A DNA stretch of 64,000 nucleotides from Marinobacter nanhaiticus D15-8W (GTDB lineage Bacteria > Pseudomonadota > Gammaproteobacteria > Pseudomonadales > Oleiphilaceae): the NCBI RefSeq assembly GCF_036511935.1, contig NZ_AP028878.1, forward strand, positions 4,774,001-4,838,000, read 5' to 3'. Within the stretch, counting starts at the first letter, position 1; the number at the start of each line of letters is the position of its first letter. Positions 46,292-55,567 of this stretch are shown here, in pieces. The position numbers were made by a program, and so were the translations under genes. A model generated the notes under the pieces. The model was not told the origin of the DNA. It worked only from the letters and a program-made list of their open reading frames with translations, and searched no databases.

Positions 46292-46984
46292 TCAGCCAGG
46301 CAAGGACGTCCTCGCCAGCCCAGCAATGAAAATTACCGAGGCAGGCTTGCAGGTCGTTGGGTGGATCGGTTCGCGCATGTCGAACAGCTGAAACCTGCTT
46401 TCCCGGAAGAGGGCCACCCAACTGCCCAGCGTCCTGAAGTACCAGGGCGCTGGGTCGGTAAACCCTGCACCAAAACCCGCCCACGAACCTTCCCGCCAAC
46501 CGTCCTGATACGGTAGATCGCCACAGGACGATGCTGGATGCAGTGTCTGGACGATCAAGACGCCCTGCGGAGACAGCAGCGAGGGTATCGCGCTGAAAAG
46601 CTGCTCAACCGATGTCCTGCCAATCAGGGAGAAGTTGCAGACGACGACGTCAAACGTGCCATCGACTGCCCCCAAGGCGATCTCTTCGTATGTGGCCTGC
46701 CGGTAATCACCCGCGCCGGCGGCCCGCGCGCGTTCGATCAGGCTGGGAATGGCATCCACCCCGACCACGGTGTTCACGCGCTCTGACAGGGCGCGGACCA
46801 GCCACCCCTCGCCGCAGCCGACATCAAGGACGGATTGCGGTGAATACCCCAGAACCGCATCGACGATCGCCCGATTGGTGACCCGCTCGCGGCTCTCTAT
46901 ATGCCGGCCACGAACAGCATCCGTCCACTGGGATGCATTCCTGGACCAGGCATCGATGACCTTCTCGTCGCTGAACGGATCCAC
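46292..46984 (-). CDS. Class I SAM-dependent methyltransferase
   Basis: 230 residues. Motif I is VLDVGCGEGWLVRAL near residue 55; the acidic residue at the end of strand 2 is in VVGVDAIPSLIERA; motif IV-like FDVVVCNFSLIG is near residue 112. The substrate is not clear; a small-molecule methyltransferase of the UbiE/BioC-like group is likely. The start is GTG 46984 with a strong GGAGGAGAG site. It is divergent from the TetR gene, 128 bp away, and converges on the GltS-like gene. Confidence 0.86.
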   Translation of the reverse strand: MDPFSDEKVIDAWSRNASQWTDAVRGRHIESRERVTNRAIVDAVLGYSPQSVLDVGCGEGWLVRALSERVNTVVGVDAIPSLIERARAAGAGDYRQATYEEIALGAVDGTFDVVVCNFSLIGRTSVEQLFSAIPSLLSPQGVLIVQTLHPASSCGDLPYQDGWREGSWAGFGAGFTDPAPWYFRTLGSWVALFRESRFQLFDMREPIHPTTCKPASVIFIAGLARTSLPG

Positions 46985-47083
46985 GCTGCTCTCTCCTCCG
47001 CTTCTCTGAAGACATTACGTTGAAAGATACCCATGCCCAAACCCTTTTTACGTGGCGGCTGTATAGTTTTCGAGCATTGACCA

Positions 47084-47103
47084 TGTAAAACGATCACTTT
47101 ACA
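47084..47103. promoter_or_regulatory. Candidate TetR-type operator
   Basis: TGTAAA (47084-47089) and TTTACA (47098-47103) are inverted arms with an 8-bp spacer, ending 9 bp before the start of the TetR gene. The place and symmetry suit autoregulation and control of the TetR-MFS operon, possibly also of the divergent methyltransferase gene. Confidence 0.5.
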
Positions 47104-47112
47104 CTCGCGACC

Positions 47113-47640
47113 ATGGATATCAGAACAAAGCTCATCAGCGCTGCCGAGCGGCTGTTCGACCGTCACGGCTTCACCGCCACCGGGATGGACCGGCTCACGC
47201 GGGAAGCGGGCCTGTCGAGCCGCACGGTATACAAGCACGTCGGGAGTAAGACCGCGCTTATAGCGACTGTGCTCTCCGAGCGTGATCGCCGTTTCATGCA
47301 ATGCCTCGACGTACCGAGCGTGGACGGGCTCTTCGTGGCACTGGAAGATTGGGTGCGGGTTGAAGGCGCCCGGGGCTGCCTGTTCCTGCGCGCCCACGGC
47401 GAGACCGGCGGTGACACCCCTGAGATCAAGGCGGCCCTTACGACGCACAAGTCGATGTTTCGTGAGCGTATCGCTGCCATCCTGGCCCTGGATCTTGGGC
47501 ATGCCGCCGATGAGGCGCTGATCGAACAGATCCTGGTTCTCTTCGAAGGCGCAACGTCGGCCGCAGTTTATCGGGGGTCCTCAGCGGTGACAGCAGCGCG
47601 GGAGGCCGCAGCTATCCTCATCGAGCAGGCGCGACGATGA
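47113..47640 (+). CDS. TetR-family regulator
   Basis: 175 residues. The N-terminal helix-turn-helix (LISAAERLFDRHGFTATGMDRLTREAGLSSRTVYKHVGSK) is typical. The C-terminal ligand domain is short and unassigned. It is coupled to the MFS gene by a 4-nt overlap (ATGA), which points to control of that efflux or uptake pump. Confidence 0.9.
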   Translation: MDIRTKLISAAERLFDRHGFTATGMDRLTREAGLSSRTVYKHVGSKTALIATVLSERDRRFMQCLDVPSVDGLFVALEDWVRVEGARGCLFLRAHGETGGDTPEIKAALTTHKSMFRERIAAILALDLGHAADEALIEQILVLFEGATSAAVYRGSSAVTAAREAAAILIEQARR

Positions 47641-48776
47641 GTCCCGCCCTGCGGCTCGGCGCCGTCGGCTTCGGCCTGATTGCGGTCTGCTATGGTTTCG
47701 CACGCTTCGCCTTCGGTCTGTTCCTGCCGCAAATCGATTCGGATCTCGCACTCGGGTCGACGCTTGCCGGCGTGATTGCCGGGGGTTCATTCCTCAGCTA
47801 TTGCATCGCCATCGTCGCCTCGGCCTACCTCACCGAACGGGTCGGCCCACGGGCTGTCTCGGTGGGCGCGGCGCTGGTTGCGGCAGCGGGTATGGCCGGC
47901 ATTGCACTGGCACCGGATGCGCTGTCGCTCGCCGGGGCTGTCATGCTTGCGGGATCGAGCACCGGGCTTGCCTCGCCCCCCATGGCCGTCGCCGTTGCCG
48001 CTGCCGTCCGGCGAGACCGCCAGGACGCCACCAATACCGTCATCAACGCAGGCACCAGCGCCGGCGTGGCGCTATCGGGACCGATTGCACTGCTCATTGG
48101 TGGACAGTGGCGCCTGGCATTCGTCGCCTTTGCGGTCGTCGCCCTGGGTCTGGCTGTCGCCGCCGCGCGCAGCATTCCTGCAGCACCCGGTCGATCGGGC
48201 GCAGCGGCAGGCGTAATACCGCCTATCGACAGCAACGTCGCCCGCCTGATTGGCGCCGCCTTCCTTATGGGCGCTGCAAGCACCGCGCTCTGGTCCTTTG
48301 GGGGCAAGCTCGCCACCTTACGGCTGGGTTGGGAAGCGACAGGCATCGGCGCACTCTGGGTCGCCATCGGCGCCGCCGGTATTACTGGCGGCGGGGCGGG
48401 CGCACTCGTATCGCGCTTCGGAATCGACCGGGTGCATTGGGTTTTCCTCGCGACCATGGCGGCCGGCATCCTCGAGGCGGGTGCCAGCTTCGCCACACCG
48501 GTAACAACCCTTGGGGGAGGCGCGCTGTTCGGTGCGGCTTACGTCATGTTGACCGGCGTCTACCTGGTCTGGGGCGTGACCGCCTTACCCCATCGCCCGG
48601 CGACAGGGCTGATGGTCGCATTCCTGACCATTGCTATCGGGCAGACGGTCGGAGCACCCGTCTTCGGCTTTCTCCTGGAGCAATTTGGTCCAGACTACGC
48701 TGTTGTGAGCTTTGCCTGCCTGGGTCTCGTCGCTGGGCTTGCGCGGGCCAACCGAGTCGTAGCCCAGCTGCGTTAA
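47637..48776 (+). CDS. MFS transporter
   Basis: 379 residues with about 12 helices and many small residues. The YbfB/YjiJ-like start (GAVGFGLIAVCYGFARFAFGLFLPQI) and the motif-A-like ERVGPRAVSVGAALV are visible. Such carriers are commonly drug or metabolite exporters; the substrate is unknown. It is the second gene of the TetR-MFS operon. Confidence 0.88.
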   Translation: MSPALRLGAVGFGLIAVCYGFARFAFGLFLPQIDSDLALGSTLAGVIAGGSFLSYCIAIVASAYLTERVGPRAVSVGAALVAAAGMAGIALAPDALSLAGAVMLAGSSTGLASPPMAVAVAAAVRRDRQDATNTVINAGTSAGVALSGPIALLIGGQWRLAFVAFAVVALGLAVAAARSIPAAPGRSGAAAGVIPPIDSNVARLIGAAFLMGAASTALWSFGGKLATLRLGWEATGIGALWVAIGAAGITGGGAGALVSRFGIDRVHWVFLATMAAGILEAGASFATPVTTLGGGALFGAAYVMLTGVYLVWGVTALPHRPATGLMVAFLTIAIGQTVGAPVFGFLLEQFGPDYAVVSFACLGLVAGLARANRVVAQLR

Positions 48777-48925
48777 TCGCGCATCACGGCGTATATTGGT
48801 ACATTCAGAATAATTCTTTACAGTGATAATCTCGCATGACCCAGTGTTTATAGACATAATGGTGCCGCCTGCCATTTCCTTTCATTCTGGAAACTGGTAT
48901 CCGTGTTGTGAAGTCCGGAGCCCCA

Positions 48926-50710
48926 ATGAACAGGCCGATACCCTTCTCCCTCGACGATTTTCCTGCGGGCTGTCTGGTCTCTAACCTCGAAAGGAAGATT
49001 GTGTGTGCTAACGCCTATGTTAAGGCGTACTACGGCCACCGCGCGTCGAATCTTGTCGGCAAAGATCTGTTCAGTCTGTTAAGCAAAGCATCCCAGATCA
49101 TCTACGAAAGCTACGTGCTGCCACTGCTGATGCGCGAGGGACGCTGCGACGAAATACAGCTTGGCCTTGTTACGGCGGACGGAGACAACCGACCGGTTGT
49201 GGTGAACGCCCGACTCGACACCAAGACCGAAAATACCATCTACTGGAGCATCGCCGACGCCAGCCAACGGGACAGCATGCTCCAGGAACTCACACGGACC
49301 CGGCAGCAGTTGCAGGAAAAGGTCGCCATGCTGCAAACCCTGTCGTTCACGGACAAGCTGACGGGGTTGCCCAATCGTGCCGCGCTGACCCGCCATCTCG
49401 ACCAGAAAATCAAGAACGGGAGAGCCTCGCAGGCAGTATTCGCGCTGGCCTTCCTGGACCTGGACGGATTCAAGAACGTCAACGACCGTTACGGTCATGC
49501 AACGGGCGACAAGCTCCTCCGCCAGGTGGCCAGACGGATGTCCGAGAACCTCCGCAGCGACGACCTGATAGCACGCTTCGGCGGTGACGAGTTCGTTCTC
49601 CTTATGGACGGCGATTTCACAAACCGCGCCAGCGAGTCGTTGTTGACTCGACTCATCGCCAAGCTTGCCGAACCCTTCGAGATCGACGCTATAACGGTCG
49701 GTATTTCCGCCAGCATTGGCGTTACCTTTTATCCCCAGGCGGAAGAGGTGGCCCCGGACCAGTTGGTCCGCCAGGCCGATCATGCGATGTATCAGGCCAA
49801 GATCGGCGGCCGCAACCAGATGCACCTGTTCAATGTCGATCGTGAAAGGCATCTGCGTAACCACAATGACGAACTGGCTGCTATCCGGGCCGGCATCGAC
49901 GCAAACCAGTTCGAACTCTTCTACCAGCCCAAGGTCAATATGCGGACCGGCCAGATGCTGGGTGCCGAAGCTCTCCTGCAATGGCTACACCCGGACCGTG
50001 GCCGGCTAGCCCCTGGCACCTTTCTCCCCGTCGTCAACGACACGTCGGTGGGCGTCCGCCTGGGGGAATGGGTCCTTGCCACCGCGCTCAAGCAACTCCA
50101 GGCATGGCTGCAGCAGGGCCTGGAACTGGATATCAGCGTCAATATCGCGGGTTACCATCTGCAGCACCCTGATTTCCTCCGAAACCTGGGACAACTACTC
50201 TCGACATTCCCACCAGCACTCAAGCACCACCTCGAGCTGGAAATACTGGAAACCAGCACCATCGAGGATATTCACCACGTCTCTTCCGTGCTGTTGGCCT
50301 GTAAGCAGATGGGGATCAAGGTGTCCCTGGATGACTTCGGCACGGGCTATTCGACGCTGGGGCATCTGCGGGACCTGTCTGTCGACACTCTCAAGATCGA
50401 TCGCAGCTTCGTGAAGGATATGGCAAAGAACGAGGGCGACATGGCCATTCTCAAGGACGTGATTGGCCTTGCGCAGGCCTTCCAGTGCAACGTGATCGCC
50501 GAAGGCGTCGAAACCCGCCAACATGCCGTTGAACTCATTGCACTGGGCTGTGAGTGGGGACAGGGATACTACATCGCCCGCCCAATGCCGGCCATGGATC
50601 TCGAGCCCTGGATCCGCACCTGGTACGGATATGCATTCCAGGACAAGCTTGGTATATCAGACAGCCAGGATGCCGATACAAACCATCACGGAGACCCTTC
50701 ACCTTGCTGA
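48926..50710 (+). CDS. PAS-GGDEF-EAL cyclic-di-GMP enzyme
   Basis: 594 residues. Residues 1-125 form a PAS-like sensor (PFSLDDFPAGCLVSNLERKIVCANAYVKAY), linked by a coiled coil. The GGDEF domain has DKLTGLPNRAAL, the active-site motif RFGGDEF and an upstream I-site RSDD five residues before, so it should make c-di-GMP with feedback control. The EAL domain keeps EALLQW, ILETS, DDFGTGYS, KIDRSF and EGVET, so it should also degrade c-di-GMP. The stop overlaps the start of an RsbQ-like hydrolase, a probable partner of the PAS domain. ATG 48926 (CGGAG site) is preferred over GTG 48908. Confidence 0.9.
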   Translation: MNRPIPFSLDDFPAGCLVSNLERKIVCANAYVKAYYGHRASNLVGKDLFSLLSKASQIIYESYVLPLLMREGRCDEIQLGLVTADGDNRPVVVNARLDTKTENTIYWSIADASQRDSMLQELTRTRQQLQEKVAMLQTLSFTDKLTGLPNRAALTRHLDQKIKNGRASQAVFALAFLDLDGFKNVNDRYGHATGDKLLRQVARRMSENLRSDDLIARFGGDEFVLLMDGDFTNRASESLLTRLIAKLAEPFEIDAITVGISASIGVTFYPQAEEVAPDQLVRQADHAMYQAKIGGRNQMHLFNVDRERHLRNHNDELAAIRAGIDANQFELFYQPKVNMRTGQMLGAEALLQWLHPDRGRLAPGTFLPVVNDTSVGVRLGEWVLATALKQLQAWLQQGLELDISVNIAGYHLQHPDFLRNLGQLLSTFPPALKHHLELEILETSTIEDIHHVSSVLLACKQMGIKVSLDDFGTGYSTLGHLRDLSVDTLKIDRSFVKDMAKNEGDMAILKDVIGLAQAFQCNVIAEGVETRQHAVELIALGCEWGQGYYIARPMPAMDLEPWIRTWYGYAFQDKLGISDSQDADTNHHGDPSPC

Positions 50711-51534
50711 CCAAAGAACAGCTTGTCACCCGAAATTACGTCAACATCATCGGGTCCGGCCCCCAGACATTGATGCTCGCCCACGGGTTTGGCTGTGACC
50801 AGCGAATGTGGCGCGATATTACCCGTGGACTCAGCGACCGCTATACCCTCGTACTGTTCGATTACGTCGGTTCCGGGCGATCACAGCTATCGGCGTTCAA
50901 GAAGTCACGTTACCGGACGCTGGAAGGTTATGCCCGGGACGTCAACGAAATCTGCCAGGTCCTTGAGCTCGCCGACGTCACTTTCGTCGGGCATTCCGTC
51001 AGTGGCACCATCGGCCTACTGGCCTCGCTCGCGGAGCCTGAACATTTCGCCCGTCAGATCATGGTGTGCCCGTCGCCGTGCTTCCTCAACGACCCGCCCG
51101 GCTATCACGGCGGTTTCGAACGCTCGGACCTGGAAGAACTCATCGATCTCATGGACAAGAACTACATCGGCTGGGCCAGTTACCTGGCGCCTCTTGTGAT
51201 GGGCATGGACGCATCAGACGAATTGATCGGCGAACTGGCAGACAGCTTCTGCTCCACCGATCCGCTAGTGGCCAGGACCTTCGCCGAAGCGACCTTCTTT
51301 TCCGATTACCGACACCGGCTTGCAGAAAACCAGAAGCCAGCGCTGATCCTGCAGAGCAAGGACGATGCCCTGGCCAACGAGAGCGTCGGCCACTATATGC
51401 ATGCCCAAATGCCGCACAGCACCCTGAACGTGCTCGACACCCAGGGCCACTGTATCCACATGACGCACCCTTCGCTCGTGCTGGACGCGATCCATGCCTA
51501 TCTGGATGGCTCCTCGCCCATACCCAAACCGTAA
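50704..51534 (+). CDS. RsbQ-type alpha/beta hydrolase
   Basis: 276 residues. The start is TTG 50704, overlapping the end of the GGDEF-EAL gene, with GGAGA upstream; the frame is open earlier, but in another gene. The fold has HGFGCDQRMW (oxyanion), GHSVSG (nucleophile elbow, Ser) and the catalytic His in GHCIHMTHP. The overall pattern, FDYVGSGRS and MDKNYIGWASYLAP included, matches RsbQ and plant KAI2/D14 receptors. In Bacillus, RsbQ supplies a signal to the PAS domain of RsbP; here the partner would be the PAS domain of the coupled c-di-GMP enzyme. Confidence 0.9.
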   Translation: MLTKEQLVTRNYVNIIGSGPQTLMLAHGFGCDQRMWRDITRGLSDRYTLVLFDYVGSGRSQLSAFKKSRYRTLEGYARDVNEICQVLELADVTFVGHSVSGTIGLLASLAEPEHFARQIMVCPSPCFLNDPPGYHGGFERSDLEELIDLMDKNYIGWASYLAPLVMGMDASDELIGELADSFCSTDPLVARTFAEATFFSDYRHRLAENQKPALILQSKDDALANESVGHYMHAQMPHSTLNVLDTQGHCIHMTHPSLVLDAIHAYLDGSSPIPKP

Positions 51535-51993
51535 AGGCGAAAAGGACCAACCGTCCCCTAGCGTCTTTGGGAGAGGGGCCTAAGCATTCGCGCGACCCGT
51601 TGAGCGAATGCACCTGACAGAGTTCCTGACCCTGCTATCCGGCAACGAAATATCGCTGGGCCTGACCTCATTACAAAAAACAACGTTAAACCGCCGGATA
51701 TAGTTCGCAAAGCGTCTTTTTTATTATCGGAATTGGAATAAAGTTGCCGACCATTACAGATCGGTAATCTGCACGACCAAGCGGTCAGGGATGACGGATA
51801 ACGCCAGGGAAAGGACTTCCCTCAGTTAACTGAAACACCACTACCCGCCTCAAGCCCGTCCTACAGATTGTTCAGTCTGGATTCAAAAGTTGCTCGCTCT
51901 ACACCTCCATAGGGGGTTGTTTGGGCCTTGTTCCTGGGGATATCCCCGTTAAGAAGTCGGTCGGTCTTTAACCGATCCCATCAGGAGAAAAAC
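51535..51993. other. 459-bp gene-free region
   Basis: It separates the RsbQ-like gene from a lipoprotein gene. A TCGGT...ACCGA hairpin at about 51963-51976 lies just before the lipoprotein ribosome binding site. A GCAAAGC stretch near 51710 recalled a c-di-GMP riboswitch but the rest of the motif is missing. No gene is called. Confidence 0.5.
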
Positions 51994-52947
51994 ATGAAAG
52001 GGTTGTTTCGTTCAGGGGCCGTCGTTGCAGGTACGTTGTTGTTGGTTGCTTGTGGCGGCGGAGGCAGCGGGAGTAGCGATAGCGGTGGTGAGGAGACCTC
52101 ACCGGGTACAAAGCTTTCCCTGGATACCAAGGGCTACGCGTCCAAGACCGTGACTATTTCGACAGATACCGACATCGATAGCATCGCGCAACTGAATACC
52201 GACCTGAACGAAGCCTTTGAGGTGATGGACATCATTGAGGACAAGGCAATCGATGCGATTTTCGAAGCCCCGTACACCAGAGCATGCCCTGGAGGCGGCA
52301 CGACGACGCTGGTTGAAAACGCGTCTACGCCTAACGTCGATGACAGTTTTACATTCGACAACTGCGTTGTTGACGTAGCAGGTTATGGCCCGCTTCTGTT
52401 CAGTGGCAGTTATCGTGAAGTCAAAAACCTGAAAGACGAGAAGGCCATCAACCGCGCGTGGGTAGGCTATCAACTCTACGACATTACGGGCGAGGTGAAG
52501 AACACCGGGGAAACCTTCGCGTTAAAAGGCCGGTTTGAGCGGGACGAGTCCTACAGCTCCGATGCCACCGATGCCCGCTATCATGTCGTCCTCGGGATTG
52601 CGCCCTTTGAGTTCCAACTAGGCGACCGGTATGTAGCCCTTGTCGACCAGAAGAGTGAACAGGACGGCGACGAGTATGACATCACTGTTGATGTTTCAAG
52701 TCGCTGGGTTGGGTCGGCTATCGGCGGCTACGTCCTAGTATCAACGCCGACGCCAATCACCTATCTAAACGATGACTTCACTTGTCCAACCGACGGGGTC
52801 ATGCGATTTGAGAGCGATGGTGTTGCCGAGTTCCGCTACGGCCCCAGCGCCAGCGGTACCGCACAAGCGATGGCGATCTGGCTCAACGACCAGCTCGTGG
52901 CCAGCTACGACAGCTGTGACGACATCGAGTTCTCTCCCGCAGAGTAA
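51994..52947 (+). CDS. Lipoprotein of unknown function
   Basis: 317 residues. A short signal sequence ends in the lipobox LLVAC (Cys near residue 19), followed by a Gly/Ser linker (GGGGSGSSDSGG). The mature protein is acidic with four further Cys (in RACPGGG, FDNCVVD, FTCPTD and YDSCDD), which could form two disulfides in the periplasm. No family was recognised. An AGGAG site precedes the ATG and a strong terminator follows, so it is a single-gene unit. Confidence 0.75.
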   Translation: MKGLFRSGAVVAGTLLLVACGGGGSGSSDSGGEETSPGTKLSLDTKGYASKTVTISTDTDIDSIAQLNTDLNEAFEVMDIIEDKAIDAIFEAPYTRACPGGGTTTLVENASTPNVDDSFTFDNCVVDVAGYGPLLFSGSYREVKNLKDEKAINRAWVGYQLYDITGEVKNTGETFALKGRFERDESYSSDATDARYHVVLGIAPFEFQLGDRYVALVDQKSEQDGDEYDITVDVSSRWVGSAIGGYVLVSTPTPITYLNDDFTCPTDGVMRFESDGVAEFRYGPSASGTAQAMAIWLNDQLVASYDSCDDIEFSPAE

Positions 52948-52959
52948 CTCGTATCAGGC

Positions 52960-52993
52960 GCGTGGCAATCCCAGCTTGGATTGCCACGCTTTT
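52960..52993 (+). terminator. Intrinsic terminator after the lipoprotein gene
   Basis: GCGTGGCAATCC (52960-52971) pairs with GGATTGCCACGC (52978-52989) around a 6-nt loop; four T follow. Confidence 0.92.
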
Positions 52994-53085
52994 CCACACG
53001 GCTTTGACCGTTACCCTCTTCAGAACTCGCCTGGAGCAGTTCGACGCTACGGCACGACACGCATTCCGCCGCACATTTTTCCCGG

Positions 53086-53895
53086 TTACTCCCCCTCGTT
53101 CGTCAGCCTCGCAAACAGCGGCATCAGCAACGAAAACAACTCGGCCTGGGACGAAATCCCACACTTGGCATACAGCTGACGACGGAACACTTTGACGGTT
53201 TGCGGGCTCACGCCCAGGTTCAGCCCGATCGACAGGGATGAATGTCCCCTCAGGATAAACAGCGCCACCTCAGCCTGCCGCGGACTCAGTTTGATGTCAT
53301 GCTGACGCTTGAACACCTCCCTCAGTCGATCACCCAGCGGAGCCGGTTCGTGGGAGCGATTGTCCTCGGGCTGGAAGTCCTGCCAGTTCTTCTCGGCCAA
53401 CACGCTGAGGGCGCGGGCGTGACCCTGCAATGTCTGGATCTCTTTCTTGCTGAACGGAGCACCGCTTGAGCGGTCCCGGCCCAGGCAGGTGGTGATGGTG
53501 ACGGCATCGGATAGCGTGGCAAACACGGCAATCTCGTCCAGCAGGGTGGTTTGCTTGTAGTAGGTCTTATAGTACTGGGTGCGGCGAAAGTGGTCGGGCG
53601 CGATGTCCCGCAGGCGGATGATGCCGTGCGTATCGCCCTTGCGGTGCTGGTGGTAGAACGGGTCCAGCAGGTAGGCGCTGCCCAGGTATTCGTCGTCCAT
53701 CGGCTGGTAGACGATGGGGTCGGTGAATTCCCGATACAGCACGGTGGGGCGCTTTTCGCCGTTGTAGGCAATGATGATGAGGTTGTCGAAGGCGGCATGG
53801 ATTCGCAGCAGCGACGCATAGGCCTGCGCGAAGTCCGGCGTTCCCAGGGATTGGATGGCCTGGGCCAGGAGTCTGTCGTTATCGCTATCTTTCAC
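53086..53895 (-). CDS. LuxR-family regulator
   Basis: About 269 residues. The C-terminal helix-turn-helix (LSPRQAEVALFILRGHSSLSIGLNLGVSPQTVKVFRRQLYAKCGI) is typical LuxR/GerE. The N-terminal 190 residues form an uncharacterised sensory part, seen in regulators next to permease and amidase operons. No ATG is available: GTG 53895 (GAG nine bases upstream) is preferred, with GTG 53922 as alternative. It is divergent from the APC permease and the nitrilase-family gene, which it probably controls. Confidence 0.84.
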   Translation of the reverse strand: MKDSDNDRLLAQAIQSLGTPDFAQAYASLLRIHAAFDNLIIIAYNGEKRPTVLYREFTDPIVYQPMDDEYLGSAYLLDPFYHQHRKGDTHGIIRLRDIAPDHFRRTQYYKTYYKQTTLLDEIAVFATLSDAVTITTCLGRDRSSGAPFSKKEIQTLQGHARALSVLAEKNWQDFQPEDNRSHEPAPLGDRLREVFKRQHDIKLSPRQAEVALFILRGHSSLSIGLNLGVSPQTVKVFRRQLYAKCGISSQAELFSLLMPLFARLTNEGE

Positions 53896-54175
53896 GGGGT
53901 ACCGCTCGCAAAAACATACCACACTGGGGTTATATGCGCCCCCACGTCGTCTCGTTACCGTTTAAAGACACTGTGATTACTACGTATTGCAGTCTAGCTG
54001 TGTCGCCGCATGGCCGGCAATAAAACGGCCTGCGGTCAACGATAACGAGAAAAGGCGTGCCGCTGGTGGCTCTCGACAGGACCCACCCTGCCGGTACGGC
54101 ATCCCTATAACGGGCGCAAGACCGGGCCGTGGTTTCTGTCCAGTGGCGCGCCACGATTTATTGTGGAGACGGGTT

Positions 54176-55549
54176 ATGTCAGAAGACAGAGTAAAACTGG
54201 AGAGAACCTTATCGTTACGGGCCGTTGTGCTGTTCGGCCTCGCGTATATGACGCCGCTGATCGTCCTCGGTACCTTCGGCGTGGTGGCCAGTACGACCAA
54301 CGGTTCGGTACCCACCGCCTACATCATCACCACCATCGCCATGCTGTTCACGGCCTATAGCTACGGCATCATGTCCCGTGCCTTCCCGGTTTCGGGCTCG
54401 GCCTACACCTACGTGCGCAAGACGATCGATTCGAAGGTCGGCTTCATGGTCGGTTGGGGCGTGCTGCTGGATTACTTCTTCCTGCCCATGGTGATCTGGC
54501 TGATCGGCGCGGCCTACCTCAACGCGCGCTTCCCGGAGGTGCCAAGCTGGGCCTTCCTGCTGGGCTTTATCGGCATCACCACGATCCTTAATGTCTATGG
54601 CATCAAGTTGGCGGCCAAGGTCAACTCGCTGCTGATGGTGTTCCAGGTGCTGGTCATCGTATTCTTCGTGGTCTTGTCCCTGCGCCATGTGTTCGCCGAC
54701 GGCGGTACCGATGCCCTGTTCAGCCTGACGCCGTTCTTCAATGCCGAATCCAGTTTCACCACCATCGCGGCTGGCGCGGCCGTTGCCGCCTATTCATTCC
54801 TCGGTTTTGATGCCGTGACCACACTCACCGAAGAGACCATCAATCCCCGCCGCAATATTCCGCGGGCGATCATCCTGACCGCCCTGATCGGCGGCGGCAT
54901 CTATGTGCTGGTCGGCTATACCACACAGCTCGTGCATCCGGGCGCGACCTTCAACGATGCGGACTCCGCCGCCTTCGAGATTGCGACGATGATCGGCGCG
55001 GACCTGTTTGGCGCGATCTTCCTCGCCGGCATGGTCCTGGCGCAGTTCACCTCCGGTATTGCGGCGCAGGCCAGTGCATCGAGACTGCTGTTCGCCATGG
55101 GCCGTGATGCCGTCCTGCCCCGCCGGCTGTTCGGCTCGCTGCATCCCCGCTACCACACACCGGTCTTCAGCATCGTCCTTACCGGCGTGATTGGTATAGT
55201 GGCGCTCTTCCTCGATGTGTTGTCCGCTGCATCGTTCATCAACTTCGGCGCGTTTATCGCCTTCACCATGGTCAATGTGTCGGTGATCGTCATGTACTTC
55301 AGGAACGCGCAGACACGGGCCGACTACAGTGCACTGAAAGCCGTGGTCGTGCCGGCCATCGGTGCGGCGGTGAATCTCTGGCTCATGACCAAGCTAGATA
55401 TCCATGCCGTCGTGCTGGGCCTCATCTGGCTGGCCATCGGCCTGGCCCACCTCGCCTACCTGACCCGTTTCTTCACACGCCAGCCGCCGGAGGTGGATTT
55501 CAGTGAAGACGACACCGACACCAACACCCGCGCGGCCGAGCCGGTCTAA
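54176..55549 (+). CDS. APC-family amino acid permease
   Basis: 457 residues, about 12 helices. The start (ERTLSLRAVVLFGLAYMTPLIVLGTFGVVA) and the FGFDAVTTLTEE-type block (SFLGFDAVTTLTEETINPRRNIPRAI near residue 215) are APC signatures. The substrate may be an amino acid, amine or related N compound. The start has an excellent GGAGACGGG site; the frame is open to 53987 but that overlaps the control region. The nitrilase-family gene follows 18 bp later, which suggests it handles the imported compound. Confidence 0.9.
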   Translation: MSEDRVKLERTLSLRAVVLFGLAYMTPLIVLGTFGVVASTTNGSVPTAYIITTIAMLFTAYSYGIMSRAFPVSGSAYTYVRKTIDSKVGFMVGWGVLLDYFFLPMVIWLIGAAYLNARFPEVPSWAFLLGFIGITTILNVYGIKLAAKVNSLLMVFQVLVIVFFVVLSLRHVFADGGTDALFSLTPFFNAESSFTTIAAGAAVAAYSFLGFDAVTTLTEETINPRRNIPRAIILTALIGGGIYVLVGYTTQLVHPGATFNDADSAAFEIATMIGADLFGAIFLAGMVLAQFTSGIAAQASASRLLFAMGRDAVLPRRLFGSLHPRYHTPVFSIVLTGVIGIVALFLDVLSAASFINFGAFIAFTMVNVSVIVMYFRNAQTRADYSALKAVVVPAIGAAVNLWLMTKLDIHAVVLGLIWLAIGLAHLAYLTRFFTRQPPEVDFSEDDTDTNTRAAEPV

Positions 55550-55567
55550 CGATTGACGAGGAATACC

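Noticed and set aside
47801..48826. 341-residue forward frame overlapping the MFS gene
   Set aside because: It is Arg/His/Cys-rich and out of frame with a clear 12-helix transporter.
51700..51830. Possible c-di-GMP riboswitch before the lipoprotein gene
   Set aside because: Only a short GCAAAGC stretch is reminiscent; the conserved helices and receptor motif of the class I riboswitch are not present.
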